From positions 121,118-185,117 of the forward strand of contig JACWEG010000001.1 in assembly GCA_014653605.1 (NCBI GenBank): a stretch of DNA of 64,000 nt. Reading direction: 5' to 3'. Positions 44,325 through 52,468 of this stretch are shown here, one piece after another (within the stretch, counting starts at the first letter, position 1; every line of letters starts with the position of its first letter). The notes below the pieces were generated by a model that searched no databases, had not been told where the DNA came from, and worked only from the letters and a program-made list of their open reading frames with translations. This stretch comes from Pelagibacterales bacterium SAG-MED37 (GTDB taxonomy: Bacteria > Pseudomonadota > Alphaproteobacteria > Pelagibacterales > Pelagibacteraceae). Both the position numbers and the translations under genes were made by a program.

Positions 44325-45338
44325 ATGACAAAAAAGTACAAGATATTAATTACAGGAGCTGCAGGTTTTTTAGGTTCTCATTTATCAGAAAAATTAACTG
44401 AACTAGGCCATACTGTTGTTGGAATAGACAACATGATAGGAGGTTATAAAGATAACATCCCAAATAATATTGAGTTCCACGACTTAGATTGTTGTGACTT
44501 TCCAAAAATTAAAAAAATTATGAAAGATGTAGAAGTGGTTTATCATTGTGCAGCAACAGCACATGAAGGTCTATCAGTCTTTTCCCCGTATGAAATTACA
44601 AGAAACAATTATTTAGCTTCTGTTTCAATTTTTTCAGCAGCTATAAATGAAAAAGTAAAAAGAATAATTTATTGTTCATCAATGGCAAGATACGGTGATC
44701 AAAAAACACCTTTTACTGAAGATATGAAAGCAAAACCAGTAGATCCTTATGGCATTTCTAAAGTTGCAGCAGAAGAAGTTTTAAAAAATTTGTGTGAACT
44801 AAATAATATTGAGTATGTTATTGCTGTCCCACACAATATAATTGGTCCAAAACAAATTTATACAGATCCTTATAGAAATGTTGTTTCTATATTTTTAAAT
44901 AGAATGATGCAGGGAAAAGCGCCTATAGTTTATGGTGATGGCGAGCAAAGAAGATGCTTTTCTTATATTGATGACTGCTTAAGCTGCATGATACCTATGC
45001 TAGATCAAGAAAATTTGAATAAACAGATTATTAATATAGGGCCAGATGAGGAATTTGTTACCGTTAATAAAGTTGTTGAAATTTGCTCTAATATTACTGG
45101 TTCAAATCTAGAGCCTATTCATATGGCAGATAGACCTCAGGAAGTAAAACATGCAACCTGTTCAGCGGATAAAGCAAGAAAACTTTTAAATTATGAAACA
45201 AAAGTTAATTTAAATGAAGGAATTAAGGAAACTTATGAGTATATAAAAAAAAGAGGTACTAAAGATTTCGATTACAGGCTATCAATTGAGATTGATAATG
45301 ATTTAACTCCCAAAACTTGGAAAAATAAAGAAATTTAG
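44325..45338 (+). CDS. NAD-dependent nucleotide-sugar epimerase/dehydratase
   Basis: An extended SDR of 337 residues. The NAD motif TGAAGFLGSHL lies at about 9-19, followed by VYHCAATAHEGLS, the catalytic Ser region YCSSMARYGDQ and the YxxxK pair in DPYGISKVAAEE. It resembles UDP-glucose 4-epimerase/GDP-mannose-type enzymes. It probably supplies or alters a sugar for surface polysaccharide together with the upstream GT2. The exact sugar is unknown. Confidence 0.88.
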   Translation: MTKKYKILITGAAGFLGSHLSEKLTELGHTVVGIDNMIGGYKDNIPNNIEFHDLDCCDFPKIKKIMKDVEVVYHCAATAHEGLSVFSPYEITRNNYLASVSIFSAAINEKVKRIIYCSSMARYGDQKTPFTEDMKAKPVDPYGISKVAAEEVLKNLCELNNIEYVIAVPHNIIGPKQIYTDPYRNVVSIFLNRMMQGKAPIVYGDGEQRRCFSYIDDCLSCMIPMLDQENLNKQIINIGPDEEFVTVNKVVEICSNITGSNLEPIHMADRPQEVKHATCSADKARKLLNYETKVNLNEGIKETYEYIKKRGTKDFDYRLSIEIDNDLTPKTWKNKEI

Positions 45339-45344
45339 TATTAA

Positions 45345-46022
45345 TTAAAAAATTTTTTTAAATTCTTCTAAGCTTATAACTCTTAAATATTCTTTATAAT
45401 TCGTATAATAGTCTCTAAATTTTAAATTATTAATTGGTTTATTTAAATTTAGAATTGAAGAATTTTTATTCTTTTTAATTACCCCGATTCCCTGATCCAT
45501 TTCACAAGTAAAAATTTCTAAATCTTCTTTTTGTCTAAGATCAGTTATTGCTTTCCAAACATCTCCGTTCCAAATCATTCTATATCTAGGTACTGCTTGT
45601 TTACTTAAGCTATCAGGCATACAATCATGAACTAAAATTATTCCATTTTCTTTAAGGCAATCAACTGAATTCAAAATATCTTTCTTTACTTGATCGTATG
45701 TATGTAAACCATCAATAAAAATGATATCAAACATTTCATCATTTGCTTGAAAAAAATCATCACTTGTTTTTCTTATGTTACCACCACTTACAGGATCAAC
45801 ACCCTTTTTATTATTAATTCGAATTTTTGAAAATAATTGATCTTGATCACAACCAATTTCTAGATAGTCAGAATAATTATTTTTTTCAATTAAATACTCA
45901 ATTAAATCCCACCGATGATAGTTTTGTGGAAAATTATAAGTTAATTTTCCTTTAAAGCTTTCAACAAAAGTTTGATAATAAATTTTTCTGAAAAATTTAG
46001 TGAATTTATTAAGTTTTTCCAT
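45345..46022 (-). CDS. Class I SAM-dependent methyltransferase (Methyltransf_24 type)
   Basis: A 225-residue methyltransferase with SAM motif I in YLEIGCDQDQLF (about residue 52). The IIFIDGLHTYDQVKKDI segment and LVHDCMPDS are typical of the Methyltransf_24 group, which includes sugar and natural-product O-methyltransferases. It faces the epimerase gene, so it may methylate the same glycan; this is inference. It is 10 bp upstream of nothing on its own strand apart from apt, which starts at 46560. Confidence 0.82.
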   Translation of the reverse strand: MEKLNKFTKFFRKIYYQTFVESFKGKLTYNFPQNYHRWDLIEYLIEKNNYSDYLEIGCDQDQLFSKIRINNKKGVDPVSGGNIRKTSDDFFQANDEMFDIIFIDGLHTYDQVKKDILNSVDCLKENGIILVHDCMPDSLSKQAVPRYRMIWNGDVWKAITDLRQKEDLEIFTCEMDQGIGVIKKNKNSSILNLNKPINNLKFRDYYTNYKEYLRVISLEEFKKIF

Positions 46023-46032
46023 TTACAAGATT

Positions 46033-46560
46033 TTAGTGTCCAGGGAATTCTATTAAATTTTCAACTTTATACCCCTTATTAATTAAATTATCAGATCCAT
46101 TTAAGTCAAACAAGTTAATTACAAAAATAAAAGCAGCAACATTACCTTTAGAAATTTCTATAAGTCTTGCTGCAGCTTCTGCTGTACCTCCTGTAGCAAT
46201 TAAATCATCAATTATCAAAACTGAGTCTTTTTCATTTATAGAGTCTTTGTGAACTTCAATCGTTGCTTTTCCGTATTCAAGTTCAAAATCAACTGAATGA
46301 ACATCAGCAGGTAGTTTATTTTTTTTTCGCAGCATAACAAAAGGTTTTTTAAGTATATAGGAAACAGCTGATGCAAAAACAAAACCTCTAGACTCAATTG
46401 CAGCTACTTTAGAAAATTCAAATTTTTTTGATCTTTCTACAATTTGGTTAATAGTTTCTGCAAATGCATTTTCATCTTTAATAAGTGTTGTAATATCTCT
46501 AAATAAGATTCCTTTTTTTGGATAATCTGGTATTGATCTAATATATTTTTTAAGGTCCAT
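46033..46560 (-). CDS. apt: Adenine phosphoribosyltransferase
   Basis: Salvages adenine to AMP. The 175-residue protein has the type I PRTase PRPP motif VLIIDDLIATGGTAEAA (about 117-133), the N-terminal IRSIPDYPKKGILFRDIT and VAAIESRGFVFA, all normal for Apt. It is divergent from the MTA-nucleosidase-like gene with only 7 bp between the starts. That neighbour would release adenine, so the two form a salvage pair. Confidence 0.95.
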   Translation of the reverse strand: MDLKKYIRSIPDYPKKGILFRDITTLIKDENAFAETINQIVERSKKFEFSKVAAIESRGFVFASAVSYILKKPFVMLRKKNKLPADVHSVDFELEYGKATIEVHKDSINEKDSVLIIDDLIATGGTAEAAARLIEISKGNVAAFIFVINLFDLNGSDNLINKGYKVENLIEFPGH

Positions 46561-46567
46561 TATTTAT

Positions 46568-47101
46568 ATGAATAGAATATTTGTCGCTGCATTAAAAGAG
46601 GAAACCCATGGTTTAAATTTTTTTTATCATACAGGTGCTGGTAAAATTAATGCAACTTATAATTTAACAAAATTGATTAAGACTCATCAACCTAAAGAGG
46701 TAATCAATTTTGGGAGTGCTGGAGCTATTTCTAAAAATTTGGAAGGTATAGTAGAGTGTACAAAATTTTATCAGAGAGACATGGATGTGACTGCTCTAAT
46801 GAATTTAAAAATTGGTGAAACTCCTTTTGATGATATTAATGAAATAATTCTATCTTCCAATGGATATTCTTGTGGGACAGGAGATAGCTTTGTAACCGGT
46901 TCAATTCCTATTAAAGTAGATGTTGTTGATATGGAGGCCTATGCATTTGCAAAAGTTTGTAAATTAGAAAATATTAATTTTAGATGTTTTAAATTTATTT
47001 CTGATAATGCAGATGAATCTGCAAGTTTAGATTGGAAGGAAAATTGTAAAAAGGGTGCAAAATTATTTGAGCAAAAATTAAAAGATTTGACTTTATTATA
47101 A
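46568..47101 (+). CDS. MTA/SAH nucleosidase-like protein (short form)
   Basis: A 177-residue nucleoside phosphorylase-fold protein resembling 5'-methylthioadenosine/S-adenosylhomocysteine nucleosidase. It shows the beginning FVAALKEE, an INFGSAGAI segment, VDMEAYAFAKVC (the ribose-binding Met-Glu) and FISDNADESA (the catalytic Asp region). The usual length is about 230, so it is short, but key motifs remain. It would cleave the methylthioadenosine made by the downstream spermidine synthase, and Apt would use the adenine. Start ATG is 8 bp from the apt start. Confidence 0.8.
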   Translation: MNRIFVAALKEETHGLNFFYHTGAGKINATYNLTKLIKTHQPKEVINFGSAGAISKNLEGIVECTKFYQRDMDVTALMNLKIGETPFDDINEIILSSNGYSCGTGDSFVTGSIPIKVDVVDMEAYAFAKVCKLENINFRCFKFISDNADESASLDWKENCKKGAKLFEQKLKDLTLL

Positions 47102-47119
47102 AACTCATATTTGATTGAT

Positions 47120-47149
47120 ATTTAAGTTAAAAATCTGCACTTAAATTTT
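47120..47149 (+). other. Hairpin in the speDE leader
   Basis: Arms ATTTAAGT and ACTTAAAT (8 bp, 11-base loop) followed by TTT lie in the 65-base gap ahead of the fusion gene. It might be a weak terminator for the nucleosidase gene or a leader element. The gene then has an unusually strong ribosome site (AGGGGGA). Support is only structural. Confidence 0.35.
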
Positions 47150-47166
47150 GTAGGGGGAAGATATAA

Positions 47167-48207
47167 ATGACTAAGGTCGGGGAACATATTACACTGGATA
47201 TAATAGGCACAACTAAAGAGTATGACCCTTCCATATTTGAAAAGGTAATTCACGATATTGCAAAAGCTGCAAAAGTAACAATCTTAAATATCTCAAAATA
47301 TAAATTTGAGCCACAAGGATTTACAATCTTAGCTTTATTAGCTGAAAGTCACATAAGCTTTCACACATTTCCTGAAAAAGGAATTATAAGTTTTGATTTT
47401 TTTACATGCGGTAAGGTAAATCCTTCTGTAGCAATTGATATAATTAAAAAAAATTTTGAGTATAAAAGAATTGTCAAGAAAGAATTTAACAGAGATACAA
47501 AATCTTTATATCACGATATTTATAGTTCGCCAGGTTTGCAAAAGTCATACGTTGTAAATAATGTGTTAGAAGATTTTAAATCTAAAGTCGGTCAACATAT
47601 AGAAATTTTAGAATTAGAAGAATTTGGTAAATCTTTATTTATTGATGGTGAAATTCAAGTAGCATCATCAGATGAACATTTATATAGTTCAACTTTCGTT
47701 GGCTCAGGTCTAAAATTAAATAAAGATAATGAGAGAGCGGCAATCATTGGTGGTGGTGATGGTGGTGTTGCTAGAGAATGTATTTCTAAAAAATTTAATT
47801 TTGTTGATTGGTATGAGCTTGATCCTGAAGTAGTTGAAATATGCAATAAACATTTGGGCAGTATTAGTAATAAAGCTACAGAAAAAAATTCTGTTAAATG
47901 TGTTTGGGGCGATGCTTTTGAAAGTATTAAAGCTGTAGGTGATGATACTTATGATCATATATTTGTAGATTTAAATGATGATCAGTTTTGCATTGATTTA
48001 GCTGCAAAAAATATGGACTCACTTGTAAGGATTTTAAAACCAAAAGGGGTAATTACAACTCAAGTTGGTAGTCAAGACAAAAAACCTCTTCAAGTTGAAA
48101 ATTGGTTAAACGTTTTTAATCATCATTTTGGAAATACTAATTTATCGAGAGTTTATATACCTAGTTTTGATTGCTCTTGGAATTTCTCATCTTCAATCAA
48201 CCACTAA
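47167..48207 (+). CDS. speDE: S-adenosylmethionine decarboxylase-spermidine synthase fusion (SpeD-SpeE)
   Basis: One 346-residue chain carries two consecutive enzymes. Residues about 1-110 are a bacterial AdoMet decarboxylase with the self-cleavage site ESHISFHTFPEKG (Ser becomes pyruvoyl). Residues about 115-346 are an aminopropyltransferase with QVASSDEHLYS, the SAM-type motif IIGGGDGGVAREC and the acidic site VDLNDDQ. It makes decarboxylated AdoMet and joins it to putrescine to give spermidine and methylthioadenosine. The SpeE part is shorter than usual at its end. Self-cleavage at the Ser would separate a short beta chain from the alpha-SpeE chain. Confidence 0.88.
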   Translation: MTKVGEHITLDIIGTTKEYDPSIFEKVIHDIAKAAKVTILNISKYKFEPQGFTILALLAESHISFHTFPEKGIISFDFFTCGKVNPSVAIDIIKKNFEYKRIVKKEFNRDTKSLYHDIYSSPGLQKSYVVNNVLEDFKSKVGQHIEILELEEFGKSLFIDGEIQVASSDEHLYSSTFVGSGLKLNKDNERAAIIGGGDGGVARECISKKFNFVDWYELDPEVVEICNKHLGSISNKATEKNSVKCVWGDAFESIKAVGDDTYDHIFVDLNDDQFCIDLAAKNMDSLVRILKPKGVITTQVGSQDKKPLQVENWLNVFNHHFGNTNLSRVYIPSFDCSWNFSSSINH

Positions 48208-48271
48208 ATTTTTCTTTTTAAACTCTTTGTTTTGTGAAATACTTGTTTCAAATTTATTAAAGGAGAAAATA

Positions 48272-49102
48272 ATGAATATATTAAAAAAGACTATTTTTTC
48301 AGTTCTTGCTTCTTTGTTAATTATTGGAAACGTTTATGCGTCTGATAAAATAAAGATTGGAACTGAAGGTGCTTATCCTCCATGGAATTCAAAAGATGCT
48401 TCTGGTAAGCTAATTGGTTTTGAAGTTGAATTGGCTTGGTCATTATGTAGATACATGGGAAAACAATGTACGATAGTAGAGCAAGATTGGGATGGAATGA
48501 TACCAGCTTTAATTATGAGAAAATTTGATGCGATTATGGCAGGAATGTCAATAACTGCTGAAAGACAAAAAGCTATTAGCTTTTCACAAGGTTATGCAGA
48601 TGAAGTTGCATCTTTAGCTGTTATGAAAGGATCAGATCTAGAGGGAATGAATACTCCTGAGGGTGTTAATCTTACTTTAGGTGGTTCAAGCGTTAACAAA
48701 GCTCTTAAAACTTTGACAGGAGCTCTTGCTGGAAAAACTGTTTGCACTCAAACGGCTACAATTCATCAAAACTTTTTAGAGTCAGGTGATGTTGGTAAAA
48801 TAAATTTAAGAACTTATAAAACTCAAGATGAGGTAAACTTAGATTTAGCTTCTGGTAGATGTGACGTTGCATTAGCTGCAGCAGTAGCTTTTACTGATTA
48901 TGCAGAAAAGTCTGGAAAACCAGTTGTACTTGTTGGTCCGACTTTTTCAGGTGGAGCATTTGGTAATGGCGTTGGAGTTGGTATCAGAAAAGATGATACT
49001 GAACTTTTAAAAGCATTTAACAAAGCTATTAATCAAGCAAGAAAAAATGGAGACATTAGTAGAATAGCTACTAAATGGTTCGGTTTCGACGCTTCTATGT
49101 AA
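48272..49102 (+). CDS. Polar amino acid ABC transporter substrate-binding protein
   Basis: A periplasmic family-3 binding protein of 276 residues with a signal peptide (about 1-22, ending VYA) and mature start KIKIGTEGAYPPWNSKDASGKLIGFEVEL, a hallmark of HisJ/ArtJ/OccT-type proteins. Later segments (AGMSITAERQKAISFSQGY and ATKWFGFD) also fit. Start is ATG 48272 behind AAGGAGA; the track's 48-residue extension covers the end of speDE and is rejected. Ligand is probably a basic or opine-type amino acid. Confidence 0.92.
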   Translation: MNILKKTIFSVLASLLIIGNVYASDKIKIGTEGAYPPWNSKDASGKLIGFEVELAWSLCRYMGKQCTIVEQDWDGMIPALIMRKFDAIMAGMSITAERQKAISFSQGYADEVASLAVMKGSDLEGMNTPEGVNLTLGGSSVNKALKTLTGALAGKTVCTQTATIHQNFLESGDVGKINLRTYKTQDEVNLDLASGRCDVALAAAVAFTDYAEKSGKPVVLVGPTFSGGAFGNGVGVGIRKDDTELLKAFNKAINQARKNGDISRIATKWFGFDASM

Positions 49103-49117
49103 TAATTTATTTGAAAC

Positions 49118-49142
49118 GGCGGTTATTTAATTAACCGCCTTT
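49118..49142 (+). terminator. Attenuator/terminator hairpin after the amino acid binding-protein gene
   Basis: An 8-bp GC-rich stem GGCGGTTA/TAACCGCC with a 6-base loop, followed by TTT, lies 15 bp after the binding-protein stop and 7 bp before the permease ATG. It resembles the hairpins after the other binding-protein genes in this window, although its T-tract is short. Confidence 0.75.
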
Positions 49143-49146
49143 CATT

Positions 49147-49839
49147 ATGGAACTTCTAGCATTTGGAGATACTGGTTGGGGTGATGAGTTATTTTATGCA
49201 ACTCTGATGACAATCGCTGTGTCAATAACAGCAATGCTTATTGGTTTTCTTTTCGCTTTAATATTTACACCACTTAAATTATCAAAAAACAAATTTTTAA
49301 ATTTAATTGCAAATTCCTACACTACAGTTATAAGGGGTGTTCCAGAGTTATTAGTAATTTACCTTTTATTTTTTGGTGGAACTGGTGCTGTAATGTATGT
49401 TGCTTCAATTTTTGGCTATAATGAATACATTGAAATAAATGCATTTATTACAGGAGCATTTTCGATCGGGATCATTTCTGGTGCTTATTCAACAGAAGTT
49501 TTTAGAGGGGCAATTCAATCTATTGATAAAGGTCAGTTTGAGGCAGCTAATGTTTTAGGATTAAATAAGTTTGGTAAATTCTTTAAAATTATTCTACCTC
49601 AAACTTTAAGATTAGCCATACCAAATTTGAGTAATGTTTGGCAAATTACTTTAAAAGATACATCATTAATTTCAGTAACTGGTTTAGTTGAAATTATGAG
49701 ACAATCATATATTGCTGCTGGTTCCACTAGAGATCCATTGTTCTTTTATTCTTTTGCAGCAGTTTTATATTTATTGCTTACTTTTTTAAGCATGAAATTA
49801 ATTAATAAACTAGAAGTCAGATATAGCAGGGGATATTAA
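49147..49839 (+). CDS. Polar amino acid ABC transporter permease (HisQ/OccQ-type)
   Basis: A 230-residue inner-membrane permease, about five helices, HisQM type. Present are the N-terminal YATLMTIAVSITAML segment, RGVPELLVIYLLFFGG, the GAYSTEVFRGAI segment, and the ATPase-binding loop ANVLGLNKFGKFFKIILPQTLRLAIP. Directly abuts the second permease (overlap of one base). Confidence 0.92.
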   Translation: MELLAFGDTGWGDELFYATLMTIAVSITAMLIGFLFALIFTPLKLSKNKFLNLIANSYTTVIRGVPELLVIYLLFFGGTGAVMYVASIFGYNEYIEINAFITGAFSIGIISGAYSTEVFRGAIQSIDKGQFEAANVLGLNKFGKFFKIILPQTLRLAIPNLSNVWQITLKDTSLISVTGLVEIMRQSYIAAGSTRDPLFFYSFAAVLYLLLTFLSMKLINKLEVRYSRGY

Positions 49840-50513
49840 TGGATATTGAACTTATGGTAAGCAGTTTTCCTAAATTATTAGGCGCCACTGTTATAACTTT
49901 AAAACTTTTATCAGTATCTTTAGTTATCGGTTTATTTATAGGTTTAATATTTGCAATTTTAAGATTAAACAAAAATATTTTTATTAATAGATTTGCATAC
50001 GGGTATTCATATATTTTTAGGGGAACGCCTCTTTTAGTTCAAATATTCATTATATATTTTGGCTTAGGTCAAATCGAGTATCTAAGGTCAACGGTTTTAT
50101 GGGTAATTTTAAAAGAACCATATTGGTGTGCAATTATTGCCTTTGCATTAAATACTGGAGCCTATACTTCAGAGATTTTGAGATCTGCATTTCAAACAAT
50201 AAAACCAGGTTTGATTGAAGCAGGTAAAAGTTTAGGTATTTCAAATAAAATAATTTTTTATAAAATTCAAATACCAATAGCGATAAGACAATCTCTTCCA
50301 GCATATGGTAATGAAATTATTTTGATGATGAAAGGCACTTCTCTAGCTAGCACAGTAACCTTAATGGATTTAACTGGTGTTGCTAAATATATCATTTCTA
50401 CAACTTTTAAGCCTGTAGAGGTATTTATTGTGGCAGGAGGTATATATTTATTTATGACGTTTATTATTCATAATGCGATTAAATATTTAGAAAAAAAATA
50501 TAGTTTTAATTAA
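49839..50513 (+). CDS. Polar amino acid ABC transporter permease (HisM/OccM-type)
   Basis: The partner permease of 224 residues, with RGTPLLVQIFIIYFGLGQ, GAYTSEILRSAFQTI and the EAA loop GKSLGISNKIIFYKIQIPIAIRQSLP. It overlaps the first permease by one base. No ATPase gene follows: the next gene is on the opposite strand, so the importer must borrow a nucleotide-binding subunit from elsewhere. Confidence 0.92.
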   Translation: MDIELMVSSFPKLLGATVITLKLLSVSLVIGLFIGLIFAILRLNKNIFINRFAYGYSYIFRGTPLLVQIFIIYFGLGQIEYLRSTVLWVILKEPYWCAIIAFALNTGAYTSEILRSAFQTIKPGLIEAGKSLGISNKIIFYKIQIPIAIRQSLPAYGNEIILMMKGTSLASTVTLMDLTGVAKYIISTTFKPVEVFIVAGGIYLFMTFIIHNAIKYLEKKYSFN

Positions 50514-51661
50514 AGAACGACTAAGTCTAGTTTTTGTTTACCCAATCTTTCATTACCATTTTCTGTTACAAGATACGTTTCCCCTAGATTCATTGCTAAA
50601 TTACTTTGTGAATCCATAAGTATCATGTGCATAAAGAACACATTACCAGGTTCTATTACATACGGATTGCCAGTGTATAGCATAGGCCAATCCATCCAAT
50701 TTGGAGAAAATGTAGATCCAAGAGAATAACCACAAGCATTCATTCTAGCTTTATTAAAACCAAGATCATCAAAGGTCTTTGCATGAATGTCAAAAACTTC
50801 TCCAATTTTATTTCCTGATTTTAATTTACTTTCACAATTTTTTAATGCCTGAACACAAGCTTCATGCATTTTAATATGTTTTGGATCAGTTTTTCCTAAA
50901 AGAATAGTTCTAAACATTGCAGAGTGATAATGTTTATAAGTGCCAGCCCATTCAATGCTTAATTGATCTTGATTTGATAAATTTCTTTTTTCTGCCTGGT
51001 ATCTACATAATAAAGCATTATGCCCCGAACCAATTATGTATTCATTTGCTGGGTAATCACCACCTCCTTCTAAAACTATTTTTTGCATTTCTGCTAAAAT
51101 TTTTGCTTCATTCACACCTGCCTTACAATATTTCCAAGCTTGATCCAGAGCATTGTCTGCTAATTCTCCTGCTTTCTTTACATAAACAATTTCTTCTTGA
51201 GATTTGATCACTCTAAGTTTTGTTATTAACTCAGATTCATCTTTTAAATCGCAGTAATCTTTTAAAGTTTCATTTAATCTTAAAGCGTTACGTCCAGTCA
51301 TTCCATAAGCTTCATATTCAACACCTATTTTTTTTCCTTTTAATGAAAGTTCATTTAAAATTTTCTTAAGATCTTCTGTTGGGTTTGATTTATCTTTATC
51401 CACCCAAATTCTTATATCTTCAATGTTAGATGTATTTTGTGCTTGTCTTAAATCTGGTGCTCTAGTTAAAAGTATTAAATTTCCATTTTTATCTAAAACT
51501 AAAGTTTGGAAAAAAACATATCCAAAAGTATCATATCCTGTTAGCCAATACATCGACTCTTGTCTGAACATCAATAATGCATCTAAATTTTGCTTATTCA
51601 TTGATTTTAGAACATCATCTTTTCTTTTTTGAAATTCCTCTTTTGAAAAATGAAGTGCCAT
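50510..51661 (-). CDS. M24-family (pita-bread fold) hydrolase, creatinase/ectoine-hydrolase-like, with altered metal site
   Basis: A 383-residue two-domain protein: an N-terminal creatinase domain (about 1-145) and a C-terminal pita-bread domain. Compared with metal-dependent Xaa-Pro peptidases, the D-D pair is changed (SIEWAGTYKHYHSAMFRT), the GHG His region reads GYSLGSTFSP, and one Glu site reads VFFMHMILM; only the last Glu in GETYLVTENG remains. This looks like metal-free creatinase or ectoine hydrolase (DoeA-like) enzymes that open small cyclic substrates. The exact substrate is uncertain. It is the last gene of a five-gene minus-strand run. Confidence 0.75.
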   Translation of the reverse strand: MALHFSKEEFQKRKDDVLKSMNKQNLDALLMFRQESMYWLTGYDTFGYVFFQTLVLDKNGNLILLTRAPDLRQAQNTSNIEDIRIWVDKDKSNPTEDLKKILNELSLKGKKIGVEYEAYGMTGRNALRLNETLKDYCDLKDESELITKLRVIKSQEEIVYVKKAGELADNALDQAWKYCKAGVNEAKILAEMQKIVLEGGGDYPANEYIIGSGHNALLCRYQAEKRNLSNQDQLSIEWAGTYKHYHSAMFRTILLGKTDPKHIKMHEACVQALKNCESKLKSGNKIGEVFDIHAKTFDDLGFNKARMNACGYSLGSTFSPNWMDWPMLYTGNPYVIEPGNVFFMHMILMDSQSNLAMNLGETYLVTENGNERLGKQKLDLVVL

Positions 51662-51664
51662 TAA

Positions 51665-52468
51665 TTAATTTAATATCGACATAGGATCGAGCCTAGTTTG
51701 AAACCAATTAACTCTAAAATCTAAGTGGGGACCTGTAGATCTTCCTGTTGAGCCTACTGTTCCAATAAGATCACCTTTATTGATTTTATCACCAACTGAA
51801 ACTAAAACCGTTTCTAAGTGTGAATATATAGTAGAGATTCCATGACCATGGTCCATTATGATTGTGCCACCTGTATAATATAAATCATCTTCAGCCATTG
51901 TTACAACACCCGAACCTGACGATTTAATCATAGTTCCTTTTTTCGCTGCGATATCTATCCCATAATGAGGCCACCTTGGTTTTCCATTTAAAATTCTTTG
52001 GCTTCCATAAACACCACTTATTATTCCCTCTACTGGCATTATAAATTGATTTTTAAAAAAAGGTAAATCTGAATTTATGGCTCGAGCCTCTCCAATTTTA
52101 TTATTTTCTTTTTTAATTCTTTTATAAACAGACTCAGGTGGAGTTACTTTACTTTCTTCCAAACCGTCTATTCTTTGAATATTGTATTTTCTCTTTAAAA
52201 CCTTTTTTATTATTTTTTCTTTTTTTCCATTGTTTATTTTTGTTATTGTAAGATCAAACTTTCTATCTCTATCAATTCCAAATACAAAATATCCATCCTC
52301 TGAAACTTTAACATTTTTTTTATCTATAATTATTTTTGATGAAGGATCAGTTACTCCAACTATATAATGGCCTTGAATGAATTTACCCTTAAACTCAACA
52401 GCATTAAGTTGAGTTGTAGTTAAAAAAGTTATTATTAAAAATAATTTAGAAATTATTTTGCTGTCCAT
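51665..52468 (-). CDS. M23-family (LytM) peptidase
   Basis: A 267-residue exported protein with a signal peptide (about 1-23) and an N-terminal beta-rich region. The LytM/peptidase_M23 domain begins at about residue 145 with zinc motif HYGIDIAAKKG (H-x3-D) and later HLDFRVNW (H-x-H region reads THLDF-like, GPHLDFRV). It would cut peptidoglycan cross-bridges in the periplasm. It overlaps the SDR gene by 16 bp. Confidence 0.88.
   Translation of the reverse strand: MDSKIISKLFLIITFLTTTQLNAVEFKGKFIQGHYIVGVTDPSSKIIIDKKNVKVSEDGYFVFGIDRDRKFDLTITKINNGKKEKIIKKVLKRKYNIQRIDGLEESKVTPPESVYKRIKKENNKIGEARAINSDLPFFKNQFIMPVEGIISGVYGSQRILNGKPRWPHYGIDIAAKKGTMIKSSGSGVVTMAEDDLYYTGGTIIMDHGHGISTIYSHLETVLVSVGDKINKGDLIGTVGSTGRSTGPHLDFRVNWFQTRLDPMSILN

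Noticed and set aside
47101-47166. Possible riboswitch ahead of speDE
   Set aside because: The leader is only about 65 bases with one AT-rich stem; no known riboswitch structure could be recognised.
48128-48271. 48-residue extension of the amino acid binding protein
   Set aside because: It overlaps the end of speDE in another frame; ATG 48272 is preceded by AAGGAGA and begins a normal signal peptide.
50917-51207. 96-aa plus-strand ORF
   Set aside because: It is antisense to the M24 gene, with shadow-like His/Leu-rich composition.
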